Assembly (NCBI RefSeq): GCF_002265435.1
Contig: NZ_NOKQ01000204.1
Coordinates: forward strand, 47,231 to 111,230
Length of the DNA stretch: 64,000 bases
Source of the DNA: Tetzosporium hominis
GTDB lineage: Bacteria > Bacillota > Bacilli > Bacillales_A > Planococcaceae
Direction of reading: 5' to 3'
In this document: positions 43,842-51,910 of the stretch, one piece after another
Numbering within the stretch: the first letter of the stretch is position 1
Layout of the letters: the number at the start of each line of letters is the position of its first letter
The notes under the pieces: generated by a model
Told to the model about the DNA's origin: nothing
The model's input: only the letters and a program-made list of their open reading frames with translations
Database searches by the model: none
Made by a program: the position numbers and the translations under genes

Positions 43842-45338
43842 GTGAAGCAGATCACCAATGACGCATTGCGTCTCAAATTATCACAAGAATACCGGAACGC
43901 TCAGTTCACATGGATATTTACAGCGCTGTTTGCCCTTCTGTTTTTAGTCTATAGCTTTGATTTTTCTAACCAGCAAGTGAGACTTCCTGTTGTGATTTTC
44001 TTAATCATCTATACGGTAACGACTTTATATGTACTCTTTCTTGCTAAACGAATTCGTAACGATGTTCTACGAAAAGGAGAAGTGCAGAAGAGCACGCGTC
44101 TTTTGGCGTATCCTTTGTTGCTGACAATCGTTGCAGGCAATATCTTTGCGTCTGGGTTCGCTTTCGCACTTGTTAGCCAAAATCAAACGCCAGAGTATAC
44201 ATTTGCTAGCTATGCTTTATTGACGCAGCTATTTGTAATCGGTGTTTCCGCATTCAATTTATTTAAACCTTATGTAGTAGACACGTTCCTACTAGCTATA
44301 GGTCTACTTCTAGTGGCAGCACTTCTGTACGCAGTAATGATTGTGCTCACTGCACGATTTGTAACCGCTGAATCAGCTCCGAAGTGGATGCTGATTCCTG
44401 GAATTATTCTGTTGTTCAGCTTGTTCATAGGGAACTTTTTTGGATTCTTACTTGGGTATTCGCTTATTAAAAAAGCACGCTCTAAAAACCCGTCTTCTGT
44501 GGAGAAGTGGCATACGATGTGGTTGAAAATCACACGCAATACGATGGCCATCTTCGGGATGTTCTTTATCACATTCATCTTTAGTTTATCCGTGGTCAGT
44601 GAGTGGATCTTCGATTATGACTTTGCCACTCAAAACAATTACAGTGCCATCTTGCAAAATCCATCACTCGAGTATCCATTAGGAACCGATGATTTTGGAC
44701 GGGATCTCTTTTCTCGCATCGTCTTCGGCGCTCAGATTTCATTGATTGTTGGATTTGCTTCAACTGTGTTACCAGCTCTGATCGGAGGGACGCTAGGGGC
44801 GATTTCTGGATATTTTGGTCGCACAACCGATTCGGTCATTATGCGTCTATTAGATATTCTTTACGCGATTCCAGGAATTCTTCTCGCTATTGCCATCATC
44901 GCAGCATTTGGTGCTAATACGGTCAACTTGATTATTGCGCTTAGCGTTGGAGCTATCCCTACTTATGCACGTACTATGCGCGCAACCGTGATGCAGCTCT
45001 CCAACTTTGAGTTTGTAGAAGCGGCAAGAGCATTGGGGGCTTCGGATGCGTCCATCATCTTCAAACAAATCGTGCCGAATTCTCTAGCTCCTATGATTGT
45101 AAAAGCGACTCTCACGATTGGGGGAGCGGTCATTGCAACAAGTAGTTTGAGTTTCCTTGGACTCGGAATTGAACCGCATATCCCTGAATGGGGCAACATC
45201 TTGAAAGTGGGAAGTACGTATCTAGAAACCCATTCTTACGTAGCGATATTCCCTGGAATTTGTATTATGCTTCTTGTTTTATCTTTTAACTTTTTTGGAG
45301 ATGGCCTGCGCGATGCGCTTGATCCAAAGACAAACTAA
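43842..45338 (+). CDS. Peptide ABC permease (OppC-like) with multi-span N-terminal extension
   Basis: A 498-residue protein starting at a GTG behind AGGAGGGAG. From about residue 228 it is an OppC/DppC permease: PLGTDDFGRDLFSRIVFGAQ, then the EAA loop AARALGASDASIIFKQIVPN, and SLSFLGLGIEPHIPEWG. Before this lie about 225 residues with five or six extra hydrophobic segments (for example WIFTALFALLFLVYSFDF and TFLLAIGLLLVAALLYAVMI), absent from ordinary OppC of about 300 residues. Together with the extended OppB it would form an unusually large translocation complex. The binding protein gene follows at 21 bases. Confidence 0.87.
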   Translation: MKQITNDALRLKLSQEYRNAQFTWIFTALFALLFLVYSFDFSNQQVRLPVVIFLIIYTVTTLYVLFLAKRIRNDVLRKGEVQKSTRLLAYPLLLTIVAGNIFASGFAFALVSQNQTPEYTFASYALLTQLFVIGVSAFNLFKPYVVDTFLLAIGLLLVAALLYAVMIVLTARFVTAESAPKWMLIPGIILLFSLFIGNFFGFLLGYSLIKKARSKNPSSVEKWHTMWLKITRNTMAIFGMFFITFIFSLSVVSEWIFDYDFATQNNYSAILQNPSLEYPLGTDDFGRDLFSRIVFGAQISLIVGFASTVLPALIGGTLGAISGYFGRTTDSVIMRLLDILYAIPGILLAIAIIAAFGANTVNLIIALSVGAIPTYARTMRATVMQLSNFEFVEAARALGASDASIIFKQIVPNSLAPMIVKATLTIGGAVIATSSLSFLGLGIEPHIPEWGNILKVGSTYLETHSYVAIFPGICIMLLVLSFNFFGDGLRDALDPKTN

Positions 45339-45359
45339 CATAGAGGAGGAATTTACAGG

Positions 45360-47153
45360 ATGAAGAAATTTTTTGCGGTTGCTGCAGCGGCAACTTTAGT
45401 ATTAGCAGGCTGTGTCGAAACGAAATCAGAAAACGAAGCAGGGGGCGTCTCGGAATCGGGGACAGCTGAAAAACCAGTTATTGAAGTGCTGGGTATGGCT
45501 TCGAATGAACAAGATATGAACATTGTTCGTGATCAATTGCTTAAAAATGGATTTGAGGTCAACTTAAATATCCAGCCGGATTACGGCTCGTTCACTTCTC
45601 AGAAAGACGCAGGCAACTACGATGTGGCCGTCTCTTCTTGGACTACTGTTACTGGAAATCCAGACTATGCTGTTCGTGGCCTATTTAAATCAGATGGCGC
45701 ATCTAGTGTCATTGCGGATGAAAAATTAGATGAGTTAATTGATGCAGCGAGTGCGGTTACAGGGGATGAAGCGGTAGAAGCTTATAAAGCTGTAGAAGAG
45801 TTGCTTGTCTTCGATCAAGCCTATATTGCTCCACTTTATATTTCTAATAAAGCGCAAGGGATTTACTCAGCTGCTGTGAATCCAGATACAGTACGTCTAT
45901 CGAAGTCACGTGCACAAGCGTGGGAGAAAATCTCGTTCAATGACGCATCTCTAAATGCATCAGAAACGCTTGTATTGCACCAAGCGATCGGCTCACTAAC
46001 ATCACTTGATCCAATTAAAGCAAATGATGGTTCGATCAATACGTTAAACACAAATATGTACTCCCGTCTTGTCAATTTGACAGATGAAGACGAAGTGGTA
46101 GCAGAGGACTCTCTTTCTTACAACTTCGCTATGACAGAAGACAATTCGAACTACTACTTCATTTTACGGGATGATATCAACTTCGCAGCTGTTGAAAACG
46201 GTGCTGCCGTAGATACAGGAGACCTTGTGTCAGCAGAAGATGTAGTATTCTCTCTAAACCGTGCGAAGGATCCAGAATCTGTTCCAGATCATCGTACATA
46301 CAGCCTACATGAGAACATGGAGACTGTTGAAGTCGTAACAGACCTTGCAGAGCTTGAAAGTGCGACAACTCCAGATGGAGAAAGTGTATTAGAAGCCTTA
46401 TCGAATGAATTACCAGCGGATATTACTACTTTAGTAGCATCAGAAGACGAAGTCGACAATGCGGCAGGGAACTACCAAGTGGTGAAAGTGACAACTACAC
46501 AACCGTTCCCGCAAGTATTGAATTACTTAGCTCACCAATCCGGTGGTATCGTTTCTGAACAACAAGTGTCTTCAATCAATACGTTTGATGTAGCTTCTTA
46601 CGATCCAAACAGTGATATTGCGTACGGAGATCAGTCTACTGTCACAGAAGGTGGTTCTTACGACAATCAATTGTTCGCAAGCGGCCCTTACATCTTGATT
46701 CAGAAAAACGATTATGAAGCTCAATTTGTGAAGAATCCTGCTTACCGTGCAGATTCTGAGTATGCACCACTAATCGATAAAGTGAATGTTCGTTTCATTG
46801 ATGACAACGACAGTGCACTTTCTGCACTGCGTAACGGAGAGATCCACGTCCTTCAGACAGTACCGGATACAAAATACGATGTAGTTAGCTCAGACGACAA
46901 TCTGACTTTAAAACAAGCAGACAGCAACGGCGTCAGCTACTTGCAGTTCAACATGTCAGGTCGTGATGTGTCAGAGTCAGCGGATCTACGTAAAGCAGTT
47001 CTATACTCCATCAATCAACAAGACTTTATCACATATTACCAAGGGAACAAAAAGCCAGCAGTGTCCACAGTCACTCCACTTGTAGACACAGGCTTAACAT
47101 TTGAAGCGGATGCAGAAAAAGTTAAAGAATTCTTAGACGCTTACGCACAATAA
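45360..47153 (+). CDS. Peptide-binding lipoprotein (SBP_bac_5) with circularly permuted order
   Basis: A 597-residue lipoprotein (lipobox VLAGC, Cys18). In the normal family the mature protein starts with ...LDP...DG....N.YE.L and ends with the lobe holding FDMA..W and DP..L. Here residues about 38-200 are that late segment: IEVLGMASNEQDMNIVRDQL, NYDVAVSSWTTVTGNPDYAV and FDQAYIAPLYISN. Only then, from about 202, comes the usual beginning: LVLHQAIGSLTSLDPIKAND, YYFILRDDINF, SAEDVVFSLNRAKDP. The protein ends with LRKAVLYSINQQDFITYYQG and the EKVKEFLDAY helix that normally leads into the late lobe. All parts of the fold are present but rotated. Confidence 0.88.
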   Translation: MKKFFAVAAAATLVLAGCVETKSENEAGGVSESGTAEKPVIEVLGMASNEQDMNIVRDQLLKNGFEVNLNIQPDYGSFTSQKDAGNYDVAVSSWTTVTGNPDYAVRGLFKSDGASSVIADEKLDELIDAASAVTGDEAVEAYKAVEELLVFDQAYIAPLYISNKAQGIYSAAVNPDTVRLSKSRAQAWEKISFNDASLNASETLVLHQAIGSLTSLDPIKANDGSINTLNTNMYSRLVNLTDEDEVVAEDSLSYNFAMTEDNSNYYFILRDDINFAAVENGAAVDTGDLVSAEDVVFSLNRAKDPESVPDHRTYSLHENMETVEVVTDLAELESATTPDGESVLEALSNELPADITTLVASEDEVDNAAGNYQVVKVTTTQPFPQVLNYLAHQSGGIVSEQQVSSINTFDVASYDPNSDIAYGDQSTVTEGGSYDNQLFASGPYILIQKNDYEAQFVKNPAYRADSEYAPLIDKVNVRFIDDNDSALSALRNGEIHVLQTVPDTKYDVVSSDDNLTLKQADSNGVSYLQFNMSGRDVSESADLRKAVLYSINQQDFITYYQGNKKPAVSTVTPLVDTGLTFEADAEKVKEFLDAYAQ

Positions 47154-47157
47154 CACG

Positions 47158-47187
47158 AAAGGACCTGTCCATTTGGGCAGGTCCTTT
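47158..47187 (+). terminator. Intrinsic terminator of the transporter operon
   Basis: AAAGGACCTGTCC / GGGCAGGTCCTTT with a short loop, then TTGG; also usable for the convergent gene that ends at 47191. Confidence 0.8.
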
Positions 47188-47190
47188 TGG

Positions 47191-48564
47191 TTACCAAAAG
47201 CTCTTGATAGCTTGAGGGATTAATTTCTTCGGCCAAGGCCGGAGTAGTCCAAATATAGGAGAGCGGTGCAAATTTAGAGCTCGAACTTTACTCGTTGCCT
47301 CTCCTTTCAGCACTTGGATGAGCAAATGAAACGTCATCTGTTCATCACGAGCCAAATAGTCTTCGATAACATCCACTTCTTCTTCATACAGCGTGTAGCC
47401 TTTCGTTGAGAAACGAACCGGTTTTTCGGTATCTCCTAACGGTGAACTAGATGTTTCACGTTGTTCATCCTCGAGCTGCTGATCTAGTTGTTGTTTGCTC
47501 TTATCTAGATAGGGTTGAACGAAACGTAAACTATCGATGGTTGATAGTTTGACATGGTGTAGCGATAACAATGTAGGTTCAACAGGTTCTTCAGGGAAGG
47601 AAGCTCCTTGCAAGGAAAACAAGAGACGATGGGCATCTCCGGTGTGCGCCGGAAATTCCTTGTCTATATACCACCCTTGGATCTGTTGAAGTTTTCGAAG
47701 AGCAGCGATCACTTTAGGTGTTCCTTCTGCTAGTGCATTAAATTGCCGTTCTATAGTCGAGATACGTTTTTGTACTTGTGCCAAGTTGATTTCTTCTTGA
47801 AGAACGACACGGTCTTCGAATGGGTCGTATTTATATGCGTAATTGCACGTCTCGCAGTAGATTTGGAGCATGGGAGACTCTTTATCAATCGTCACTTGAA
47901 TTGGATGGCTGCATGCAGAATAAGTGGCATCCGGTGGAAGTGCACGGTAGGGCCTCAGTACAATCTCCACACGATGACGCCAGAAAGCCACATCTTCTGG
48001 TGGATTGAGGACGCCCATAAGCATGGATCGTTTAGCATTCTCTACGGCTTCAAGCACATCTTGTTTCTCTGCAGCCAAACGGATGAACGGATGTTGGGAA
48101 TAAGCTAGACGAACTTTTTCTTTCCACTGTCTTCGAGACAAAGTGGGCAGCTGTGCAGCAAATACATAGCTATCCAAGAGTTCATCAAAATAACTTCGTA
48201 GCTGATTGTCCGAGAGAACGTAAAGATTGCGAGAATCAAAATGGTGACTATCCGGAGTGAGTATTAGCTCCGGTTTTTGCTTTTTCCATAAGAAATAATC
48301 AGGCCGTATAGCATACAAGTAAGCTTGTTGTTCCGAAACGATAGCTAGTGGAAATGTATGTGACGGAAGTTTTGTGAATCGGGAAATCAGTTCAAGTTCA
48401 TGTTGTCCTCTACCACTAAGCAGCTCGTTCAAAATACTTGAGATTCTGCGTAGTAACGGAGGTGATGAAGGATAGTTCGAAGGGACGTGAAGGACTGCCC
48501 CAACAGGGATCAAATATAAGGAATCATACGGTTGTTCAAGTAGGCCAAGGTGTTGTTGTGTCAT
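47191..48564 (-). CDS. Protein with RQC-like winged helix and a CxH/CxxC cluster
   Basis: A 457-residue soluble protein. The C-terminal 70 residues (about 385-457) follow the RecQ C-terminal (RQC) winged-helix pattern: MTFHLLIQVLKGEATSKV, then HRSPIFGLLRPWPKKLIPQA. In RecQ this reads LL.QVLRGS...V and YGIGKDLS...L. Cysteines and a histidine in YSACSH and IYCETCNYAY (about 205-240) may bind a zinc ion. The N-terminal half is unfamiliar. Stand-alone RQC-minor proteins are described in Bacillales without clear function; DNA or RNA binding is plausible. It is a single gene convergent with the transporter operon. Confidence 0.5.
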   Translation of the reverse strand: MTQQHLGLLEQPYDSLYLIPVGAVLHVPSNYPSSPPLLRRISSILNELLSGRGQHELELISRFTKLPSHTFPLAIVSEQQAYLYAIRPDYFLWKKQKPELILTPDSHHFDSRNLYVLSDNQLRSYFDELLDSYVFAAQLPTLSRRQWKEKVRLAYSQHPFIRLAAEKQDVLEAVENAKRSMLMGVLNPPEDVAFWRHRVEIVLRPYRALPPDATYSACSHPIQVTIDKESPMLQIYCETCNYAYKYDPFEDRVVLQEEINLAQVQKRISTIERQFNALAEGTPKVIAALRKLQQIQGWYIDKEFPAHTGDAHRLLFSLQGASFPEEPVEPTLLSLHHVKLSTIDSLRFVQPYLDKSKQQLDQQLEDEQRETSSSPLGDTEKPVRFSTKGYTLYEEEVDVIEDYLARDEQMTFHLLIQVLKGEATSKVRALNLHRSPIFGLLRPWPKKLIPQAIKSFW

Positions 48565-48654
48565 CGGTATTCCCCCTCTCTTTTAGTATAGAAGGAAAGA
48601 AAGAGATGCCCAATTGATTTGCTTGAACTATTTTCTGAATAGTGAAAATGTCCC

Positions 48655-48718
48655 TTGTCATAGAAAGGCATTTCATGTACTCTTATAAAAAGTTTCTAAA
48701 AATGGAATAGTTGTTCCG
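48655..48718 (+). promoter_or_regulatory. pxp operon promoter with IclR-type operator candidate
   Basis: TTGTCA (48655-48660) and TACTCT (48678-48683) with spacing 17, followed by TGGAAtagttgTTCC (48703-48717), a GGAA-N6-TTCC palindrome like those bound by IclR proteins. An IclR regulator is the third gene of this operon. Confidence 0.5.
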
Positions 48719-48738
48719 AAATATGGGATGGTGAAACG

Positions 48739-49401
48739 ATGCATTCATTTTGGTTATCTGAAGAGTGTTGGATCCTTCGTCTAGAAGAGGCAGCAGATAC
48801 AGAGCAGAGAATAAGACAGATAGAGGCTACCATTCAGAAAGACTACGGTGAAGAAATTGTTGAAACCGTTTCCACTACACAGTCTATTGGAGTCTATATA
48901 AAACCATCTATCTCTACTGATAGACTTGAAGAGCTTCCGGAGCTTTGGAGAGATGTAGCTAAGCAGAAAGTAATTGAACAAGCAGTAGTTAGAAACGTGG
49001 TCCAAATTCCTGTCGTGTACGGAGGAGAAGAGGGACCTGACCTAGAGATAGTTGCAGAACATGCAGGACTAACGCCGCAAGAAGTGATAGAACTTCATAC
49101 ATCGGTTATTTACCCAGTTAGGATGATTGGATTTGCCCCAGGGTTTCCTTACTTATCAGGCTTACCTGAAGCAATTCATGCTCCTCGTAAAACAACGCCT
49201 AGGTCGTCTATTCCAGCTGGTAGCGTCGGTATAGCAGGTGGCCAGACAGGTGTTTACTCTATCTCAACTCCTGGAGGCTGGCAGATTATCGGACGCACGA
49301 CAATAGCGCTATTCTTACCCGATCAGCAACCACCTAGTTTAGTGCAAGCAGGAGACGCCATTCAATTTGTTGCTGTAGAGCGAGGTGAGGAATATGCTTG
49401 A
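48739..49401 (+). CDS. pxpB: 5-oxoprolinase subunit PxpB (KipI family)
   Basis: A 220-residue protein of the allophanate-hydrolase-subunit-1/KipI family: VVQIPVVYGGEEGPDLEIVA, then EVIELHTSVIYPVRMIGFAP, GFPYLSGLPEAIHAPRK and SIPAGSVGIAGGQTGVYS. With PxpC and PxpA it forms the ATP-dependent enzyme that opens 5-oxoproline (pyroglutamate) to glutamate. In B. subtilis KipI was also described as an inhibitor of the KinA sporulation kinase. The first gene of a four-gene operon, overlapping pxpC. Confidence 0.92.
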   Translation: MHSFWLSEECWILRLEEAADTEQRIRQIEATIQKDYGEEIVETVSTTQSIGVYIKPSISTDRLEELPELWRDVAKQKVIEQAVVRNVVQIPVVYGGEEGPDLEIVAEHAGLTPQEVIELHTSVIYPVRMIGFAPGFPYLSGLPEAIHAPRKTTPRSSIPAGSVGIAGGQTGVYSISTPGGWQIIGRTTIALFLPDQQPPSLVQAGDAIQFVAVERGEEYA

Positions 49402-50353
49402 AGTTATTCATCCAGGACCGTTCACTACTATACAAGATTTAGGACGAGCAGGTTTTCAGAGATATGGAGTGAGCGTCACAGGAGCTATGGATCCTCAAGC
49501 AAGTGCTATCGCAAATCTGGTTGTTGGAAATGACCCAAAAGACGCCGTCCTAGAAATCACCTTAACTGGAGCCAAGCTTCAATTTCATCAGCCGACGAAG
49601 ATTGCAGTCACGGGTGCTGACATGTTGGTTCAGCTAGACGGGATGGAAATCAAGCGAGGCTGTGCCATTCCTGTATCTGGTGGAGAAGTCCTACATTTTG
49701 TAAACCTCCGCGCAGGATGCCGTGCGTATCTAGCTGTGCATGGAGGACTTGAAGTACCAGAGGTCATGGGAAGTCGGAGTACTTTCTTAAGAGCTGCAAT
49801 TGGAGGACTTGAAGGAAGAGCACTACGCAAAGGAGATAGAATCCCTTATGCATCCCACGGACAAGAAAAACAATTACTGGCCGACTGGCACGTCCCTACG
49901 GATTCATGGTGGAAGAAAGAGAAAGTTCGAATAGTAAAAGGGCCAGAGATAGACCGCTTCGATGTAGAACAACTCAATAGGTTTATAAGTGAACCATATA
50001 CCATTTCTCCTCAATCGGATCGTATGGGGTACCGACTCCAAGGGTCACTTTTGAAGAGCCGAGATGCAACAGAGCTTGTGTCCGAGCCCGTTACATTTGG
50101 GACGATTCAAGTTCCCTCTGGTGGAGAACCGATTGTATTGATGGCGGATAGACAAACAACCGGAGGCTACCCACGAATTGGTCAAGTGATTCAAGTGGAC
50201 CTACCTGTTCTGGCGCAAAAAAAACCAGGTGACCGAGTTGAATTTGAATTTGTTTCTCTAGAAGAAGCGAGAAAACTGGCAGCGGAGTTTCGGCAATGGC
50301 AACAAGACGTCAAAATCAGTATTGAGGTAAGGAGGCGACAGAATGCTCAATAA
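49394..50353 (+). CDS. pxpC: 5-oxoprolinase subunit PxpC (KipA family)
   Basis: A 319-residue protein of the allophanate-hydrolase-subunit-2/KipA family. It starts MLEVIHPGPFTTIQDLGRAG and carries YGVSVTGAMDPQASAIANLV, GCRAYLAVHGGLEVPEVMGS, and PSGGEPIVLMADRQTTGGYP near the end. The ATG at 49394 lies within the end of pxpB and has GAGGTGAGGA before it; this is preferred to an upstream GTG. It pairs with PxpB to phosphorylate or activate 5-oxoproline. Confidence 0.92.
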   Translation: MLEVIHPGPFTTIQDLGRAGFQRYGVSVTGAMDPQASAIANLVVGNDPKDAVLEITLTGAKLQFHQPTKIAVTGADMLVQLDGMEIKRGCAIPVSGGEVLHFVNLRAGCRAYLAVHGGLEVPEVMGSRSTFLRAAIGGLEGRALRKGDRIPYASHGQEKQLLADWHVPTDSWWKKEKVRIVKGPEIDRFDVEQLNRFISEPYTISPQSDRMGYRLQGSLLKSRDATELVSEPVTFGTIQVPSGGEPIVLMADRQTTGGYPRIGQVIQVDLPVLAQKKPGDRVEFEFVSLEEARKLAAEFRQWQQDVKISIEVRRRQNAQ

Positions 50354-51116
50354 AACTGTAGTGAAATCAATGGAGATTATCCAGGTGTTTTATGATAAAG
50401 ACCAGGCGAGCCTATCGGATATTATTACTCACACTGGGCTGCCCAAAACCTCTGCACATCGCATGGCAGAAACTCTTGTTGAGATGGGCTTTCTTGAAAA
50501 GACTCAAGACCATATGTATCGTTTAGGCCTGTTATTTTTAAAGCTGGGTCATTTAGTAGCTGAGCGTTTGGATATTCGCCAACTGGCATTGCCTTTCATG
50601 GAGACGTTAAGGGATACGTACGGAGAAGCCGTGAATTTGATTGTCCAAGACGGAACAGACGCCGTTTATATAGAAAAAGCAGATACAAAGGAACGCATTC
50701 GTGTCTATACCCAGATTGGTCGCCGTGCTCCCCTATACGCAGGGGCTTGTCCGCGTGTGTTGTTTAGTTATTTACCTGATAAAGAGCAGCAAGAACTGCT
50801 TCACCAATTTGATTTCCGAAAATACGCTGAACAAACACCGGTTTCTGAAGAACAATTATGGCAAAAAGTGAAGGAAACGAAAGAACGTGGATGGACGCTC
50901 AGTCATTCGGAACTTGAAACGCATTCTTCTGCATTGGCAGTTCCTATTTTTGATCATTCAGGAAATGTAGTAGCTGGTATGAGTTTTGTAGGACCAGAAG
51001 TTCGTTTTCAAGATGAAGAGCATGTTCAGAATTTAGCAGATGCGCTGGTTCAAGTAGGTAAGGAACTCTCGAGAAAATTAGGAGCAGAGGAGGCCTTGTT
51101 AGATGGTATCTATTGA
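50343..51116 (+). CDS. IclR-family regulator (KipR-like)
   Basis: A 257-residue IclR protein: winged helix LSDIITHTGLPKTSAHRMAE at about residues 20-45, then the effector-binding domain with PLYAGACPRVLFSYLPD and SSALAVPIFDHSGNVVAG. It overlaps pxpC by 11 bases and pxpA by 14, so it is made together with the enzyme. KipR has the same place in the B. subtilis kip operon and represses it. The palindrome before pxpB is the likely target. Confidence 0.9.
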   Translation: MLNKTVVKSMEIIQVFYDKDQASLSDIITHTGLPKTSAHRMAETLVEMGFLEKTQDHMYRLGLLFLKLGHLVAERLDIRQLALPFMETLRDTYGEAVNLIVQDGTDAVYIEKADTKERIRVYTQIGRRAPLYAGACPRVLFSYLPDKEQQELLHQFDFRKYAEQTPVSEEQLWQKVKETKERGWTLSHSELETHSSALAVPIFDHSGNVVAGMSFVGPEVRFQDEEHVQNLADALVQVGKELSRKLGAEEALLDGIY

Positions 51117-51858
51117 TTTGAACTGTGATTTAGGAGAATCATTTGGGTCGTACCAGATGGGGAATGATTCACTGATTCTACCACTAATCACATCGGCAAA
51201 TATTGCTTGTGGCTTCCACGCAGGAGATCCAAGCGTCATGAGACAGACTGTAGAGAGCGCAATACTTCACAACGTTGGAATCGGAGCACATCCTGGCCTG
51301 CCGGACCTACAAGGTTTCGGTAGAAGAGAACTTGCTATTTCACCGCAAGAAGCCCACGACTTAGTGGTTTATCAAATTGGAGCGTTACAAGCTGTTGCAA
51401 AGAGTTGTGGAACGTCTGTCGGTCATGTAAAAGCCCATGGCGCTCTTTACAACATGGCCGTAAAGTCGGCTGAACTAGCAGAAGCCATTGTGTCTGCTGT
51501 AAAAGCGTGTGATTCCAAGCTCATCATTGTAGGGTTAGCAGGAAGCGCTTGGGTAGATGCGGCTGAAAAATTTGAAATGCGAATCGCTCAAGAAGTGTTT
51601 GCCGATCGTCGTTATGAAGAAGACGGTTCCTTGACACCAAGAAGCCGACCTGATGCGTTGATTGAAGACCAACAAGAAGCTGTGGAGCACGTGATTCAGA
51701 TGGTTCGAGACGGAATGGTGACAACACGACAAGGGACAAGTCGTCCTATACAAGCAGATACTATCTGTATTCATGGAGACGGAGCGCACGCGCTAGACTT
51801 TGCTCAAGCAATACGAGAACGTTTCTTAAAAGAAGGCATTGCAATCGAAGGGTTATAA
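51103..51858 (+). CDS. pxpA: 5-oxoprolinase subunit PxpA (LamB/YcsF family)
   Basis: A 251-residue TIM-barrel protein of the LamB/YcsF family: IDLNCDLGESFGSY, ITSANIACGFHAGDPSVM, VGIGAHPGLPDLQGFGRREL, VGHVKAHGALYNM and QADTICIHGDGAHAL. It is the hydrolytic subunit of 5-oxoprolinase. Acidic and histidine residues in these strings match the expected metal or catalytic site. A terminator follows, so the operon ends here. Confidence 0.93.
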   Translation: MVSIDLNCDLGESFGSYQMGNDSLILPLITSANIACGFHAGDPSVMRQTVESAILHNVGIGAHPGLPDLQGFGRRELAISPQEAHDLVVYQIGALQAVAKSCGTSVGHVKAHGALYNMAVKSAELAEAIVSAVKACDSKLIIVGLAGSAWVDAAEKFEMRIAQEVFADRRYEEDGSLTPRSRPDALIEDQQEAVEHVIQMVRDGMVTTRQGTSRPIQADTICIHGDGAHALDFAQAIRERFLKEGIAIEGL

Positions 51859-51873
51859 GGGGGAAGCTTAGAC

Positions 51874-51910
51874 AAAAAGAAGCGGTGACGAATTGTCACT
51901 GCTTCTTTTC
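51874..51910. terminator. Bidirectional intrinsic terminator
   Basis: AAAAGAAGCgGTGAC / GTCACtGCTTCTTTT with a GAATT loop sits between pxpA and the convergent GGDEF gene. Confidence 0.85.
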
